Shown: piece by piece, positions 23,096 to 34,964 of the stretch
Layout: each line of letters begins with the position of its first letter
Position numbering within the stretch: position 1 is the stretch's first letter
Assembly: GCA_017311185.1 (NCBI GenBank)
Contig: JAESUZ010005539.1
Coordinates: 496,001 to 560,000, forward strand
Direction of reading: 5' to 3'
Source: Proteles cristata cristata
Taxonomy: Eukaryota > Chordata > Mammalia > Carnivora > Hyaenidae
Length of the DNA stretch: 64,000 bases
The notes under the pieces: generated by a model
Seen by the model: only the letters and a program-made list of their open reading frames with translations
Databases searched by the model: none
What the model was told of the DNA's origin: nothing
Position numbers and translations under genes: made by a program

Positions 23096-24109
23096 ACTAA
23101 GGTGCCTAAAAGCAAAGCCTTAGGGGAGGGGGTCATGAACCGAAGCAGGAGGACGTGTGTTGCCTAGTTCCCATCTCAGAGGAGTTCCAGCCGGCCGCCC
23201 TTCCCCGGGAGGGAAAGACGAACTCAGCCGGAGAATAAAATGTCATCGCCCTCTCTTGGCTTGCTAAGCATGGCTCTCGGGCCTGTTTTGGGGGGCCCGG
23301 AGAGGGAGGGTGGGGGGCCGGTGGCTCGGAAGCTCTGAGTTGAGTCTGAGAGCCCCAGGCCTTCCTCTGTCTTCTGGGCTTGCTGGAGAGCTAGGCTGCC
23401 TTGGCCGGGGCCTGTTTGAGCCTGCGTACCCGGAGGGGCCCGAGAAGCATGCCGGGGGCTGTGGTGGCAGACAAGAAAGTCAGCTGGTCCAGTTACTTAG
23501 AAAACAAACACGAATATCTGAAGCCAGTCCCGAGAGCACTTTGGGTAGAAAAACATCTGTTTCCACTTTGCATCTTTGTTGCTTTGACAGTTTTTCCTTA
23601 AGAGACATGTAGTTGAAAGAAGTTTCATAAAGCTTAGGTGTTTAAAGTGAGTCTAGTCGCCGGCCCTTTCTTTTCACTCTGCGAGGCCTCAATTTTCGGT
23701 GGGATGGCAGAAGTTTGGGGAAGGTGAGATAGACGCTCGTTAAAAACCTCCCTTTCCCGACACCAATCCTCAGATGATCCTACCTTTACTACAGCGGCGA
23801 GGAATGTTGTAGACACGTCCTCCCCTTAAGATGCGAAGGAATTGTTTTACCTGGATGACTTCAAAGTCCTGTAATGACCAGGCCAAGAATTTCCTCCTTG
23901 CTGAGTTCCCAGAATTCCGACTGGTAGAAAGGAAATTAGAGCTGAAGGCGCTTATATGCCATAACAACTGATTCACATCCCTAGCTCTGAAGTATTTTTT
24001 CTTCACCATCAATTAGCATCTTCATCTATTTTTAATTGCACAGGTGATAGACAACTACAGTCACTTGATTCAGCAATTAAGACTTTATAAAGTGCTCTTA
24101 GACCGCTAT
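23096..24109. other. Unannotated DNA with a G-rich tract
   Basis: 23289-23320 contains several G-runs (GGGGGG, GGG, GGG, GGGGGG) that fit a potential G-quadruplex. At 23247-23259 the reverse complement (CCAAGAGAGGGCG) partly fits the CTCF core but mismatches two key positions. No exon supported. Confidence 0.35.
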
Positions 24110-24470
24110 CCCTAATCCCTGACCTTCTTGCCCTTTTAGGTGTTTTTCTGTGCATTTACAGATACATAGATGTACTGCGGACAAATACGTGTTTTCTTTT
24201 CTCATTTCCAAAAATGGCTATTAGACTCATACAAATCAATACCAAACTTGGTTGTGTTTCTCAATACATCATATGTTTGGAAATCTTCCCATGTCAGAAC
24301 CCGTAATATAAATCTGTTGTATCTGTTCTACTTAATTGTTGCAGAGAAGTCCTTAGTATGACTATACCGTAGAGTAGGATCATTTCCCCAGTGATGGACA
24401 TTTAGGTTGTTTCCAGTTTTAACTTCTAAGCAGTTCTACAGAACATCACTATCTATTTGGAACCGAAATA
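24110..24470 (-). mobile_element. Ancient LINE-1 fragment, antisense
   Basis: 'ctgttctacttaattgttgcag' followed by 'agtgatggacatttaggttgtttccag' (24392) is the typical antisense L1 ORF2 end context. The upstream 'tctgtgcatttacagatacatag' and 'aatcttcccatgtcag' fit the same family. Strongly decayed, with approximate limits. Confidence 0.6.
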
Positions 24471-25496
24471 GCTCAAACAATTATTTTAACTGTGTGCTGG
24501 CTTTTACAAATACGGTTTGGAGAATGTTTATGTTGACTTAAGAGCTCAAAATACTTTTTAATCTTCCTCTACCACGCCACACTTCCTTTCTGATGATACG
24601 GACAAAACAGTTACGTGGCATATGGTATCCTAAGGACCCCACAAATAAGTGGATATTCCATACACAGTAAATTCAGTGTTTTTGACAGGGGAAAAAGTGA
24701 TAATCAGCTGTCAGAAATGCCCAAGTAAAGCTTGTCAGTATAGTCAGGTTTTGGTCATGTAGAATGAGATGTATAGAAGGTCAGTCTGCATATTGGAGAG
24801 AAGCCCTTATCGTGATAGCATTCTTCTGCATGGTGTGGCATTTTCCATTTGCCTTATTGGCTAATGCTCATGTTATAAAGTGGTATCCCTGAATATGGAG
24901 AGGATGGTTTGCTGATTGGGATATGCATACATGCATATAATAACCATTCCTCAGTCTCTTCCAAATCCCACAGGAGGTGTCAGGAAATTCTTTTAACGGA
25001 TCAGATAATTTTGCCAGAAGGTTTGGTGGGTGGGGACGTCTCATGAAAAGTTCTCCGAGGGACCTCAGATACTTTCCTTCCTCTGGACTGGCTTTGGTAG
25101 CGGCTGAAATGCTCACCAGTTCCCTCTGCGTTGCTGGAAGATACGAGGCATATAGGCAGTCAGATACATCTATAGAAGTGCAAAATGGAAACTTCCAATC
25201 TTAGTAAGTGTAAATTCAGGATTCTAGACTATTTTTTATTAAGTTCCCATTAATGACTGACAGGTTTGGGGAATAACTCAAAGTTGAGTTAACAGTGTTG
25301 TTAAGTAGAGGTTTGCTTTGGTGAAAACCAGCAACTGACTTGAAAATAGCACATATATGGAAATTATCCTTCCTGAGTGCATGAAACAGTAGGTATTTCA
25401 CACTCCTGCAACTTTGTTTCCTGCTGTTATCTGGCTCAGTCTTTCATCCTATGTTGGGTACTCTTATCCTTATAAGAGGGAAAGCTAAGAGATTCT
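24471..25496. other. Unannotated DNA
   Basis: No exon or repeat recognised. 24600-24870 is unique AT-rich sequence. Confidence 0.4.
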
Positions 25497-26512
25497 GCCA
25501 AAAGTTAATTAAACCAAAGAAACAGTAGATAAATTGGACCGCTCCAAAATTAAAAGTGTCTGTGCATCAAAGAACATTATTAATAAAGTGAGAAGACAAC
25601 CTTGAGAATAAGGACAAAATATTGCAAATCATGTATCTGATAAAGGTGTCATGTCCAGAATATGTAAAGAGCACCTGCAACTCAACAACAAAAAGATCAC
25701 CTAATTTAAAAATGGGCAAAGGACTTGATTATATATTTCTCCAAAGAAGATATACAAATGGCAAAATAAGTACATGAAAAGAGGTTTAGCATCATTAGTC
25801 ATTAGGGAAATTTAAATCAAAACCACAATGACAGACTACTTCACATCTACAAGGGTGGCTATATTCATGTGTCTAAAAAATAGCGTTGGAAACGATACGG
25901 AAAAGTTGGAACCCTCCTACACTGCCGGTGGAAATGTAAAATCCTGCAGTGCCTTCGGAAAACAATTCTGGAGTTCCTCAAAGAGTTAAATGTAGAAATA
26001 TCTGACCCAGCAGGTCCACTCCTGGGTATATACCCAAAAGAACTGAACGCCAAAACTCAAGCAGATACACAGATACTTGTACACCAACGTCCATCGACAG
26101 ATAAATAAATAAATAAAAGGTGCTATATACATATAGTGAATTACTCGGCCTTGAAAAGGAATTGAATTCTAATATATGCTACAACATGTAGGAACCTTGA
26201 AAACGGTATGCCGGAGGAGATACACCGGGCACAAAAGGACACATACGGTGTCATTCCACTTCTGTAACTGTTTAGCATAGGCAAATTCATGGAGACGGAA
26301 AGGGCACGTGCCAAGTGCTGGAGAAAGGGGGAATGTGGAGTAATTGCTTCATGGGTACAGAGTTTCTGCTTGAGATGATGGAAACGTTTTCGAAATAGAC
26401 AGTGGTGATGTTTGCACCATGCGATTCGTACCACTGGACTGTATACTTAAAAATAGTTGAAATGGAGGATTTTATATTCTGTGTATTTTAAGCACAATAA
26501 AAAAAAAGTTAA
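25497..26512 (+). mobile_element. LINE-1 (L1M class) 3' fragment, sense
   Basis: Sense L1 landmarks appear in order: 'aaaattaaaagtgtctgtgcatcaaagaacatta' (25547), 'aaaatgggcaaaggacttga' (25710), 'tctccaaagaagatatacaaatggc' (25738), 'cagcaggtccactcctgggtatatacccaaaagaactgaa' (26007), and a 3' end 'gtgtattttaagcacaataaaaaaaaag' (26480-26507). Frame is lost by many changes. It is 5'-truncated at about 1 kb, and a short (AAAT)n expansion lies at 26100-26117. Confidence 0.92.
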
Positions 26513-26594
26513 TGGAACCAGATATAGAACATCAGCATATCATCTACAGTTACAGACGGATCCAAGTAAGGAGCTAAAAATACAGAAAACGCTA
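26513..26594. other. Short unassigned interval
   Basis: Unique sequence between two repeats; nothing recognised. Confidence 0.4.
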
Positions 26595-27070
26595 TTTTCG
26601 GTTATTCATTGCATGACAAATCCCCCCAGGACTAAATGCCTTAAAATAGCCAGTTATTATTTCTCACAGAAGGCTCCAGCTTTCTGGGTATTGACTGGGG
26701 CTCAAGGATAGAAGCTTCTTCTGCTGGCCTCACTGGGGGCCTTGCCTCACTACAGTCAGGTAGCAGCTGGGACAGAAAAGCTGGGTTCAGCTGAGACTCT
26801 ATCCCGTAAAGCCTCTCTCTCTCTTTCCCAAGTGGCCTTTCCACGTGGTCTCTGCAGCCAGGGTCCAGCCTTCTTGCATTGAGGCTCAAGACTCTCAAAA
26901 GCACAAGAACAGAGGCTGTCGGACTTTCCTAAGGAACTGTCCGAGTGTCACCTCTGCTGCAGGTTGTTTAAAGGAAATGACAGGCCCGCTGACTCAGAGC
27001 GGGAGTGAATGCTGGAGGCATGGTCCGCGGGGGCCATGTCCGGGGTCGGGACTCCACAAACACCACTCCC
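26595..27070. repeat. Ancient mammalian interspersed repeat (family not named)
   Basis: 'actaaatgccttaaaatagccagttattatttctcacag' followed by 'tttctgggta', 'ctgggttcagctgagactc' and 'cttgcattgaggctcaag' follows a widespread old mammalian repeat whose start reads 'actcagtggcttaaaacaacaattattatctcacag'. I recognise the motif order but not the family name. The 3' limit is uncertain. Confidence 0.5.
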
Positions 27071-27193
27071 ACATGCGCAGAATCACGGCAAGCCAGAGCC
27101 TCCTGTCCCATTGCAGGGAGCCACCAGATAGTATCTGAAGTTGATGCATCACAAAATAGCAGCGTTAGAAACAAGTCCAAGGGCGGGATGGAC
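27071..27193. other. Unassigned interval
   Basis: Nothing recognised; ends at the TSD of the following SINE. Confidence 0.4.
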
Positions 27194-27209
27194 TAGATGG
27201 GAGACTCTT

Positions 27210-27312
27210 TTTCTTTTTTCCTCCAGTAATTTCTACACCCAGCATCGGGCTCGAACTTAAAACCCCAAGGTCAAGAGTCACGTGCCCTCCCTACGGAGCC
27301 AGCGGGGCACTC
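27210..27312 (-). mobile_element. Short tRNA-Lys SINE (older carnivore type), antisense
   Basis: 'aatttctacacccagcatcgggctcgaac' followed by 'aaggtcaagagtcacgtgccctccctacggagccagcggggcac' is the antisense tRNA-Lys-like unit lacking the felid-specific body. A 16-bp TSD with one mismatch flanks it (27194-27209 and 27313-27328, TAGATGGGAGACTCTT). Only the tRNA-related part plus a T-rich tail is present. Confidence 0.9.
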
Positions 27313-27399
27313 TAGATGGGAGGCTCTTGGTTTTTCATTATATAAATGCTTCTGTATCATTAGATGTCAGACTGGGAGTATACATTGTTTCGTTCACAT

Positions 27400-27645
27400 C
27401 AGAGGGTAGTGGTTTTGGAACATAGTCCTGGGGCCAGAGTGCTGGGGATTCATATCTTGGACACATCACTCACAATCTCTGACAATTTTGGACAAATTAC
27501 AAAAGCACCCAGCACCTCAGTGTTCCCATCTGTAAGATGGGGATAATAATCGTACCAGCCTCATAGGGTTATTAGAACTGTGTGAGGAAAGACACCGAGA
27601 ACCCCATCTGGCATAAATTAGATCCTTAAAAACTGTTTGCTGCTA
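27400..27645 (+). repeat. MIR SINE, sense
   Basis: 'ttggacacatcactcacaatctctgac', 'gcacctcagtgttcccatctgtaagatggggataataatcgtaccagcctcatagggttattagaactgtgtgagg' and 'catctggcataaattagatcc' match MIR core and 3' order well. Confidence 0.85.
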
Positions 27646-27661
27646 ACAGTTACGATGTATT

Positions 27662-27679
27662 AAAAAAAAAAAAAAAAAA
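27662..27679. repeat. Poly-A tract
   Basis: Eighteen consecutive A residues with no SINE body attached. It may be a remnant tail or simple slippage. Confidence 0.9.
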
Positions 27680-28256
27680 GCAAGCCCACAGTGAACCAAG
27701 GTTCCCAAGACCCGGATTCTAGTCTCCTGACCCTGCCGCAGAAGTGTTAAGCTCAAGTCTGTTCAGCTCGCCTTTAACCTGAGGCAGTATGAGGTAAGGA
27801 TTAGCTCCTAAAAACAGAGGTTTGCCAAATATGAGGTCTCCAGGAGCTGGTCATGGGTGTCAAGAATTACCTTGGCAAAGTTTCAGGTTCTTTCCGGTTG
27901 AATCTGCTCCTTCCTCCACCAACTAGGCCCATAAGGAGAAATAATTCACAGTCTCACTCCTGCCTGTCCAGAGGGAGCCTTTCTCCTGGGAAGGAACTTT
28001 ATAAATCATTTTAAGTTAGTACCCATAGTTCCCGGTGCTCACACAAGACCCAACTGGAAAAGGACATAATGCTTCTAGTCTGCATTCCCGGGCCTCCCAA
28101 ACGAATCTCTCCCAGAAGGCTGTCCACGTGGTCCACCCTTTTAGGTGAAACTGTAAAGAAGCTTTGGAGACCCCCCCGACCTTGCCCGCTCACGTGGTTC
28201 CCTGTGGCACGAGAAGCAGCGTGGTGTGAGCGGCGACTCAAAATCTCCTCCTCCTT
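27680..28256. other. Unannotated DNA
   Basis: No supported gene or repeat. Opposed short frames at 28011-28241 and 28069-28296 overlap and are treated as chance. Confidence 0.4.
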
Positions 28257-28280
28257 AGAAATAGCAGCGCTGCAAACTGA

Positions 28281-28514
28281 CGGGGCGCCTGGGTAGCTTA
28301 GTCGGTTAAGCGTCCGACTTTCGCTTAGGTCATGATCTCGCAGCTCGTGGGTTCGAGCCCCGCGTCGGGCTCTGTGCTGACTGCCAGCTCAGAGCCTGGA
28401 GCATGTTTCAGTCTGTGACTCCCTCTCTCTCTGACCCTCCCCTGCTCACGCTGTCTCTCTCTCTCTCTCTCCTAGAAATAAATAAAACATTTAAAAAAAA
28501 AAAAAGAAAAAAAA
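28281..28514 (+). mobile_element. Felid tRNA-Lys SINE, sense, subfamily A, young copy
   Basis: Complete head 'ggggcgcctgggtagcttagtcgg' (A box region), intact B box 'gggttcgagccccgcg' (28350-28365), subfamily A body 'ctgactgccagctcagagcctggagc' and tail 'tcctagaaataaataaaaca' ending in a long A tract. A perfect 23-bp TSD flanks it (28257-28279 and 28515-28537). Several CpGs are retained. Both points indicate recent insertion. Confidence 0.97.
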
Positions 28515-28537
28515 AGAAATAGCAGCGCTGCAAACTG

Positions 28538-31184
28538 CCTTCCCTGCTGTTGTCCCTGTTCACTTGCAAGAAGTGGCACCGGTCGGGGGCCAGAGTGAGT
28601 CCACTGCACTGTCCACCGCTCCATTCACACCACACGCAGGCGGGCCGCTTGCTGGTGGCACCTTTCCAGCCCCACCCCCACCCCCCGCCTCGTAACTCAC
28701 CAGCGGCTGCCTCGGGGGCACCAGAACCTTCACGAGTCCATCTCCAGCGAGGAAGTGCAATTTAAATGAGGAACAGCAGGCAGCTCTCGCAGGTGCCGTG
28801 GCCTCACTCGAGCTAACCTCTCGGCTGGTGCTGCAGGGAGAGCATAACGGACCCTCAGTCAGGTAGCCTGTGCCGACTCCCAGGTGGCCTTAACTGCAGG
28901 ACCAGGCTTCCAAAAAGTGTAAATTCGAGCTTAGCAGGCTGCTGAGAAGCGGGGCTCCCTGGCCGGCCGGGCGTGGGGGCAAGGGGTTACAGCAGCTCGT
29001 CAAGCCCTTGCTGTGCTGTCCGAGTCACCGCCGAGCCCTGGCCCCGTCCCAGCTGCCCCCACTCCTGTAACGCTCAGCGAGGAGCCGGACTTCTCCATTA
29101 ATCGGCCTGTCTTTGGGAGCGGGAAAGGTGACTTGTAACAGGCCTCGTGTTCCCGGACTCCTCTATAATGACATCCTGCACAAGCAGATGTCGTCCTTTG
29201 ATTCCTCGTGACCTTCTGGGTTTTGGCAAATGAGAAAGCACCTGGGACCCACAGCGAGGGCCTAAGGGTGTCTTTCCTGCACAAAGACACTCTCTAGTCT
29301 TCCCGCGCCACCCCCACCCCCACCCCAGTCCCTAGCTGGCATGTGGCAAGGACGTGGCCTCACTCATCTTCCCCGCTGGTAAAAAGCCCTCTTCCCCAGA
29401 GCCAGAGGGGGCTGTGAGATGAGGTGGCCGGTACTGGTCCAGGCGTGAGTGTTTCTCAGACGTGACTCCGGGGCACCGTGTCTGTCTCGAACCTTGACAG
29501 ATGAGCACATGCTGCCTGAGTGCCCTTCCCAAGGTCACCCCACATGTGAACACTGGTGCTGGGAGAATGAGATCACCCAGACAGGGAAGGCACCGCAGCC
29601 CCAGCTTTCAAAGCCCTGAAGTGTGAGATTTTGCGACCACCCATTCAGGTCGAGGGAGTATACGAGACTGTTAAGTAATGAATAGATAGCGGCTTATCTT
29701 CCTGCAGAGGTGCCCAGGCGGGACAGTTATGGTCGTGATGATTAATTAATAAGCCCACCCAGTTAACCTGAAGTTTGGAGGCCGCACTGCAACCCCCTAA
29801 GGCAGTCTCTCCAGCCGCTCAGCCTTCCCTCCCGAGGCTCGAAGGGCACTGGTGGTGTCGCTGACAGTGCCTCAGACACTGGCTGGGGGACTTCAGCATT
29901 TGGCCCGTCTTCCATTGAAGTGCGATTTTTCAAAACCCCTTTCAAACCAAGTCACTTTAGAAGGGGATCCAGCGCTAACTCAGAGACCTGTTCAGTCTTC
30001 CGCGGCTCTCAGCATATAGGATTACCCCACTTCCAATCAGCCTGAGTCCACAGTCCGCCCCCCACCCCCCGATACTGCCTCCAAGAAAAAGAGAAGCATA
30101 AGTTGGTTGTGAGATGGGTTCAGAAGATACACATCAGGTGAACTTAGGAATATTGGAGGCTTCAGCGTTACTTCTTTTCTCTTCCATGGCACAGGGGAAC
30201 AAAGCATCGAAGCCATTAGGATGGTCAGGTTCAGAGCCCTCCCCCCTCCCAGCCCCTGTGTGGGACATGGCTTGTCAGCCTGGAAAGAGTCTTAAGGAGG
30301 ATATTTTGCTTCATCAACCCAACACGGTGTGTGGGTCAAGCAGAGGAGTTTACTCATGAGATGACCCAATGCCTAGTCTAGAGGCTTTCTGCGGAGGACG
30401 GGCCGAGATTCTGTTGCACCCCTGCATGAAGCCCTCCCCAGCTTCCCCATCTCGCTTAGAAGAGAATCAGTCTTTACAGTGGCTTCCAATCCCCTCTCCC
30501 CCTTCCCTTCATCACCCTCCCTCAGCCACAGCAGCCCCCTTGCTGTCCCTTAGAACATGCCCGACTTGTCCCCTAAAATACTCTTCCGCCCACCGGAGGG
30601 ATGTTTAGCACAACCCCTATGACGATCGCCCTTCCCCCACCTCTCAAGAGCGTTTGTCTCCAGCAGAAACGGGCTTGCGATCTGTTTGCTTCCATTGTGT
30701 GGCAGAGAATCGTTCTCATCTTGCCCCCATTCTTTCCTTCTTCCTTAGTGTAGAATCTTGGTTTTGACAAAGAAGAGGGCAGCGCATCCAGCTAAAAACC
30801 TACAGCCCCAACCCCTTCTGCAGCCCAGTGACTGAGTTCTAGCCAGTGAGCTAGAGGCAGGGGGTGGCTTCCTGCCCTCCCTTAAAAAAGAAGCAATAAG
30901 CGCACATTTTACCCCTCTGCCCCCTCTCCTGCTCCTTGGGACTGGAGATACGGTGGCCTGAGTGCCCTGGACCATGAGCTGAGCTCAGGGATGATAGCCG
31001 TCAGCGAAGCAGAAAAGTCGATCGAATGGTCTAGGTCCTGGATGTCTCTGGATTGCTGTCCCCTGACCTTCTCAAACTCCTTTAATGCAAAAGAAAAATA
31101 AACTTCTATCTCCTGTAGCCGCCATGGTTTCTAGTCCCCCTTGCTAGCAGCTAAATGCAAAGTCGTTATAACTGATAACACGCA
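28538..31184. other. GC-richer unannotated DNA, partly ancient repeat
   Basis: No exon supported in spite of many overlapping short frames. C-rich (CCCCA)n-like sequence sits at about 29308-29327. 30820-31135 ('agccagtgagctagaggcag' and 'aaaataaacttctatctcctgtag') resembles the 3' part of an ancient mammalian LTR-like repeat, and 30425-30560 resembles a decayed L2-type segment. Both calls are weak. Confidence 0.35.
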
Positions 31185-31290
31185 TCTATTATCTGTCCTC
31201 CCCTACCAGCATGGAACCTCCAGGAAACTTGGGATTTTGTCCTAGTTCACTGCTATCTGTAGATCCTGGTACCTCCTAAATATGTGTTGA
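31185..31290 (+). mobile_element. L2 LINE 3'-end fragment, sense
   Basis: 'ctgtcctcccctaccagcatgg', 'tagttcactgctatctgtagatcctggtacctcctaaatatgtgttgaagaatga' is the L2 3' terminus in decayed form (the 'cagcacctagtacagtgcctggca...tgttgaatgaatga' pattern). It runs directly into a GAAT microsatellite, as L2 ends often do. Confidence 0.65.
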
Positions 31291-31336
31291 AGAATGAATG
31301 AATGAATGAATGAATGAATGAATGAATGAATGAATA
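31291..31336. repeat. (GAAT)n microsatellite
   Basis: About eleven uninterrupted GAAT units that expand from the L2 3' end. Confidence 0.95.
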
Positions 31337-31924
31337 CACAGAGCGGTAACAATACTCTTTCTGCCCAAATCTGGGCTTTATCAGTAAGGCAGGCGCTTAG
31401 TGAGCTACACTACCACCCTTCTCCATCACTGGACCCAAGAGCTTAGATATTTATATGGGTAAGATGATGTTTAATTTCTAAAGGGTGGCTGCAGAGATGG
31501 TGTCCTTCAGTCCCTCGAGGTATAAAATGGAGATTTGCTGTGGGTTTGCGGCTAGGATGTCTCCACCATCTTGGGATTCCAGCAGCCTTGTCAGCACAGC
31601 CGCCTTGATGCCAAGTTGCATAGACGCCGTGCCCCCGGACGGAAGAGCCGCACCCAAGGGTAATTCTGTTAATGTCATAAAATGTCTGTAAGCAAACAGA
31701 GCGGTTCCTTACCTCAGATCTTGGAATGAAGGCAAGAGAATCCATGCTTGGAGGACCCATGCATTATTTGGCTAGAGCAGAGGTGTGCCCAGTGGAAATC
31801 TGTGGCCTGAGGGGATTCGGACTTGCCTGCAAAATTTGTTTATGCATCGGAGTAACAGCGGCTGGTAATACTTTCAATTCTACCAGTAGAGGAAGTGCAG
31901 TTCAAAAGAAAAATGCTGGCCTAC
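31337..31924. other. Unannotated DNA
   Basis: No gene or confident repeat. Frames at 31443-31760 (minus) and 31485-31691 (plus) overlap with no domain. Confidence 0.4.
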
Positions 31925-32080
31925 CAAATGGCCTCAATTCTGGGCCCAGCTTTGTGACGTACTAGCCGTGTGACCTGAAGCAAGGCCTCTGCTTCCTTTG
32001 TCTCCCAAACAGGGTAACACCTCTCTTTCCTACCCTCATCGTGAGGGTCACATGAGCTGAGGTATATGGAGGTGAACTAT
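31925..32080 (+). repeat. MIR SINE, sense
   Basis: 'ctcaattctgggcccagctttgtgacgtactagccgtgtgacctgaagcaaggcctctgcttcctttgtctcccaaacagggtaac' then 'cctaccctcatcgtgagggtcacatgagc' follows the MIR core order. Confidence 0.75.
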
Positions 32081-32089
32081 GTTTATATG

Positions 32090-32275
32090 CAAAAATCCCA
32101 GTGTTCCAGAGATGGGAGAAGGCTTACGGACCGTCTCATGCAAGCCTTCACTTTCCGGACCTGAGTACCGATGAGCAGGGCATCAAGGTTTGGCTTCAGG
32201 TCGCAGAGTAGGGGCGTGGCAGAGCTAGGTCTTAAATCCCCGGACCAGTGTTCTCCCTGCTGTACCGTCCTCGGC
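32090..32275 (-). repeat. MIR-like SINE, antisense
   Basis: 'ttggcttcaggtcgcagagtaggggcgtggcagagctaggtcttaaatccccggacc' then 'tgttctccctgctgtacc' is the antisense MIR head. The part at 32110-32180 is more diverged. Confidence 0.6.
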
Positions 32276-32429
32276 ACTGGCTCGCCGCAGTGTTCTTCGT
32301 CCTTTGATTGTGCCTTGTGCTTTTACTATAGTTACTATAACATTGGTTAGGTGACAGGGAAATTCTGAAGAAGTCAGGTTCTGATGTAAGTTGTTTTCAA
32401 TCGTGTGAGCTTTTCACTGTAGTTAATGT

Positions 32430-32523
32430 GGTTCCAACAATATGCCAAACTCTGCCCTAGGCTCAGAGGAGCCAGCAGTGAGCAAAACAGACAGAAATCC
32501 CTGTCTTCAGGGAGCTTATTTTA

Positions 32524-32592
<69 letters not shown>

Positions 32593-33015
32593 TGGTACCC
32601 AGTGTTGTATAGAAAAACAGGGCAAGGAGAGAAGATGGGGAGTGCTGGGGCAGGAGTTGGAGGGAAGGGGAGGCCTCACTGATTGGACTGCTCTGAGCAG
32701 TGACCTGATGGCATGGGGGAGCAAGCCACATGGATGTCCTTAGGGGAGGAGTTTTCAAGGTAGGAGAAACAGCAGATAACCCTGAGAGCGTTCTTTGCCT
32801 GTTCTAGGAGGAGCCGATAAGCCAGTACAGACTGTCACAAAGCGAACACTGAGTGAAGGTGGAAGGCGTGAGGGTCAGGATGCCGCGTGGGGAAGGGGAT
32901 AGGTCCCAAAGGAACTTGCAGACCGTTGTAAGAACTTTGACTTTGACTCCCCTTATAAACCAGTGCAGAGCAGAAACTCATCAGAAGGCTGGTATGTCTT
33001 TGATGAATTGGCATT
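32430..33015 (+). repeat. Ancient interspersed repeat, same family as at 47395
   Basis: 'aacaatatgccaaactctgccctaggctcagaggagccagcagtgagcaaaacagacagaaatccctgtcttcagggagctta' and, after the microsatellite, 'ttgtaagaactttgactttgactcc' and 'agaaactcatcagaaggc' follow an old mammalian repeat known for 'gtgctaggcactggggatacagcagtgaacaaaacagac'. I do not name the family. Confidence 0.55.
32524..32588. repeat. (CT)n(CA)n compound microsatellite
   Basis: About ten CT units pass directly into about twenty-two CA units, and sit inside the ancient repeat. Confidence 0.97.
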
Positions 33016-34804
33016 TCATTTTGGCCCACCGTCTTCTAACTCTGGGCATCACTGCTCCACACCGTTGGTGTGTTTTCTACCATGAGTGCTCTTGACCTGC
33101 CCCTGAATGTTCTTTAAAGAAGAGAAGAGAAACAAAGGCCCAGTGAGCCTCATGTTTGGAATAAGGTTAAAATAAACTCGGGAGAGGTTTCTCGGCATCC
33201 CAAAACCAATTAAGCGGGTGACACGGAAGTATTTCTAGAAACAGCAGTACAGTGGAGATAGACTGACAGGTGAGCAGATGGGGGAGCCATCAACTCAAAT
33301 TTATTTCACAGCTTACAACTCAAATGAGCATTCCAAAGTCAGAACAGCTGGCCTTTTATTCTGTAAGCCATTGTCCTTTCCTGGGCTCATCTCTCAGGAG
33401 TATGAGTGGATTATGCTCCGGTGGTAGTCTGTCTGTCGGTCTTTGACTTTGCAGGGGAAAATCCTTTGTAGAAACCAGGCTTTTGATGTAAATCAGATTG
33501 CTCTGTAATGCCCGCTTCTCGCAGGGGTTATGAAGTTTCTAGATCCTGCAACTCGGTGACCCTGGCCTTTTAAGCTTTCGTTTTCAGAACTATCGGTTAC
33601 CTGCATGACTGTTATTGTCAGAGTCCGAGGATATGGAATTTAATCAAATAGTCAAAAAGCAAAGTCTTCAGATTTGTAAGAAGAAATATATACAATATAT
33701 ATATTTAATATTCTATATGTAGTGTTATAGTGCATCTACAAAGCACAGCTGCCTTGCGCTTCTGATCATAAGTTATTCTGGACCCTTTCTGAAGTTTGAG
33801 ACGGTCCCATGCAAACTTTACTTAAGTTTCAGGCAGCAGGGAAGTCCTGAAATTTGGAAAGGGTTATCTTTTGTCAATCACGGCCCTTTGTGGGATCCTG
33901 TGCTGACAGGACAGCAGAGAAACCATATTCTCTGGCAGAAAAGAGGGCTTGATACTAGCCGGTGGGGATTTTGTTCCAGTAATTGCATCCAATTGGACCT
34001 TCTGCCAGGCTGCAGGGATAGCATTTGTATTGCCCATTAAGTCATGCGCCTGAATCCCCCCTCCTGACGGCAGAGTCACCGGCAGAATATATTTTCTTCC
34101 AAAGTGTTTGTTTTCATTGTTGCCCTTTTAAAAATAATGAGTTCATTCTATTCCCTTGCAAAGAAAGTTACTCTAGATCGCTTTGAAATCGTATATCTTT
34201 TGTCCGAGCGCATTTCTGCAACGATTCCATAGCTTTGTGCGCTGGGGAACCCAACCCGGCCTCTCTTAAAGCTCCTGGCCAAGCTGCCTCAGACTTGATA
34301 CATATAATCGTCCGCCCTATTTGACCTTTATATTGTTACCGTTGGCCAGGTAGAAGTCAGGCAGGTTTCAGGTGACCCTATCATGTGACCAGAGATCAAA
34401 GGTCAGTGGCTCCTAAACGTTGAGCTGTCCAGGTAGCCCATTCATCACTAGCATTATGTAACTGACAAGCCGCCAAATGAACCCGGTGATGAAATGGTTC
34501 TCAACCCTCCGCCCCCTGGGTTTACACCCCAGCGGCAGTCTCACATGTGAAGTGGTTCCACGGGTCTGTCGGAGTCCCTGACGTAAGGGGACGGCTCCGA
34601 GAGACCTGCTCTGTGCGCCGGACTCCGCAGAGTCACCAGCTGCTTGCTCAGGGAGCCACACTGCCAGTCTGGGTCTGGGGTCCCCTGAAATGGACATGAC
34701 TGTACTGTGAGTTCATCACGGACCCAGACACACCCTCGTGGCACCCCTCCGCCTTCCACATTAGCATCTTTGTGGTCTTTTGTGACAGGTCAACGCGGCA
34801 CCCA
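33016..34804. other. Unannotated DNA
   Basis: No exon supported. (AT)-rich 'atatatacaatatatatatttaat' at 33687-33712. 33860-34140 is unique and may be conserved. 34490-34760 has overlapping minus-strand frames with no domain. Confidence 0.4.
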
Positions 34805-34940
34805 GCTCTCCCAAACTGGCGTGACCTGAAGAGTCCCTTGTAAAAATTCAGACTGACCAGTCCCTCCACTGGAGGGTCTGACTTGGGGCTAGATGCCTTT
34901 GGAAATCTGTCTTTTTAACAAGGACCCAACATGATTCTTT
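34805..34940 (+). mobile_element. MER5A-like DNA transposon fragment
   Basis: 'gacctgaagagtcccttgtaaaaattcagactgaccagtccc', 'ggggctagatgcctttggaaatctgtctttttaacaaggaccc' parallels the MER5A (non-autonomous hAT-Charlie) interior 'acttgttagaaatgcagattc ... tctgcattttaacaag'. Terminal repeats are not clear. Confidence 0.6.
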
Positions 34941-34964
34941 TGACGTTGGTATTTTGGAATAATG

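Noticed and set aside
23247..23259. CTCF site on minus strand (CCAAGAGAGGGCG)
   Set aside because: Two key central positions mismatch, so by eye it is too weak to list as a feature; a motif scan and ChIP data would decide.
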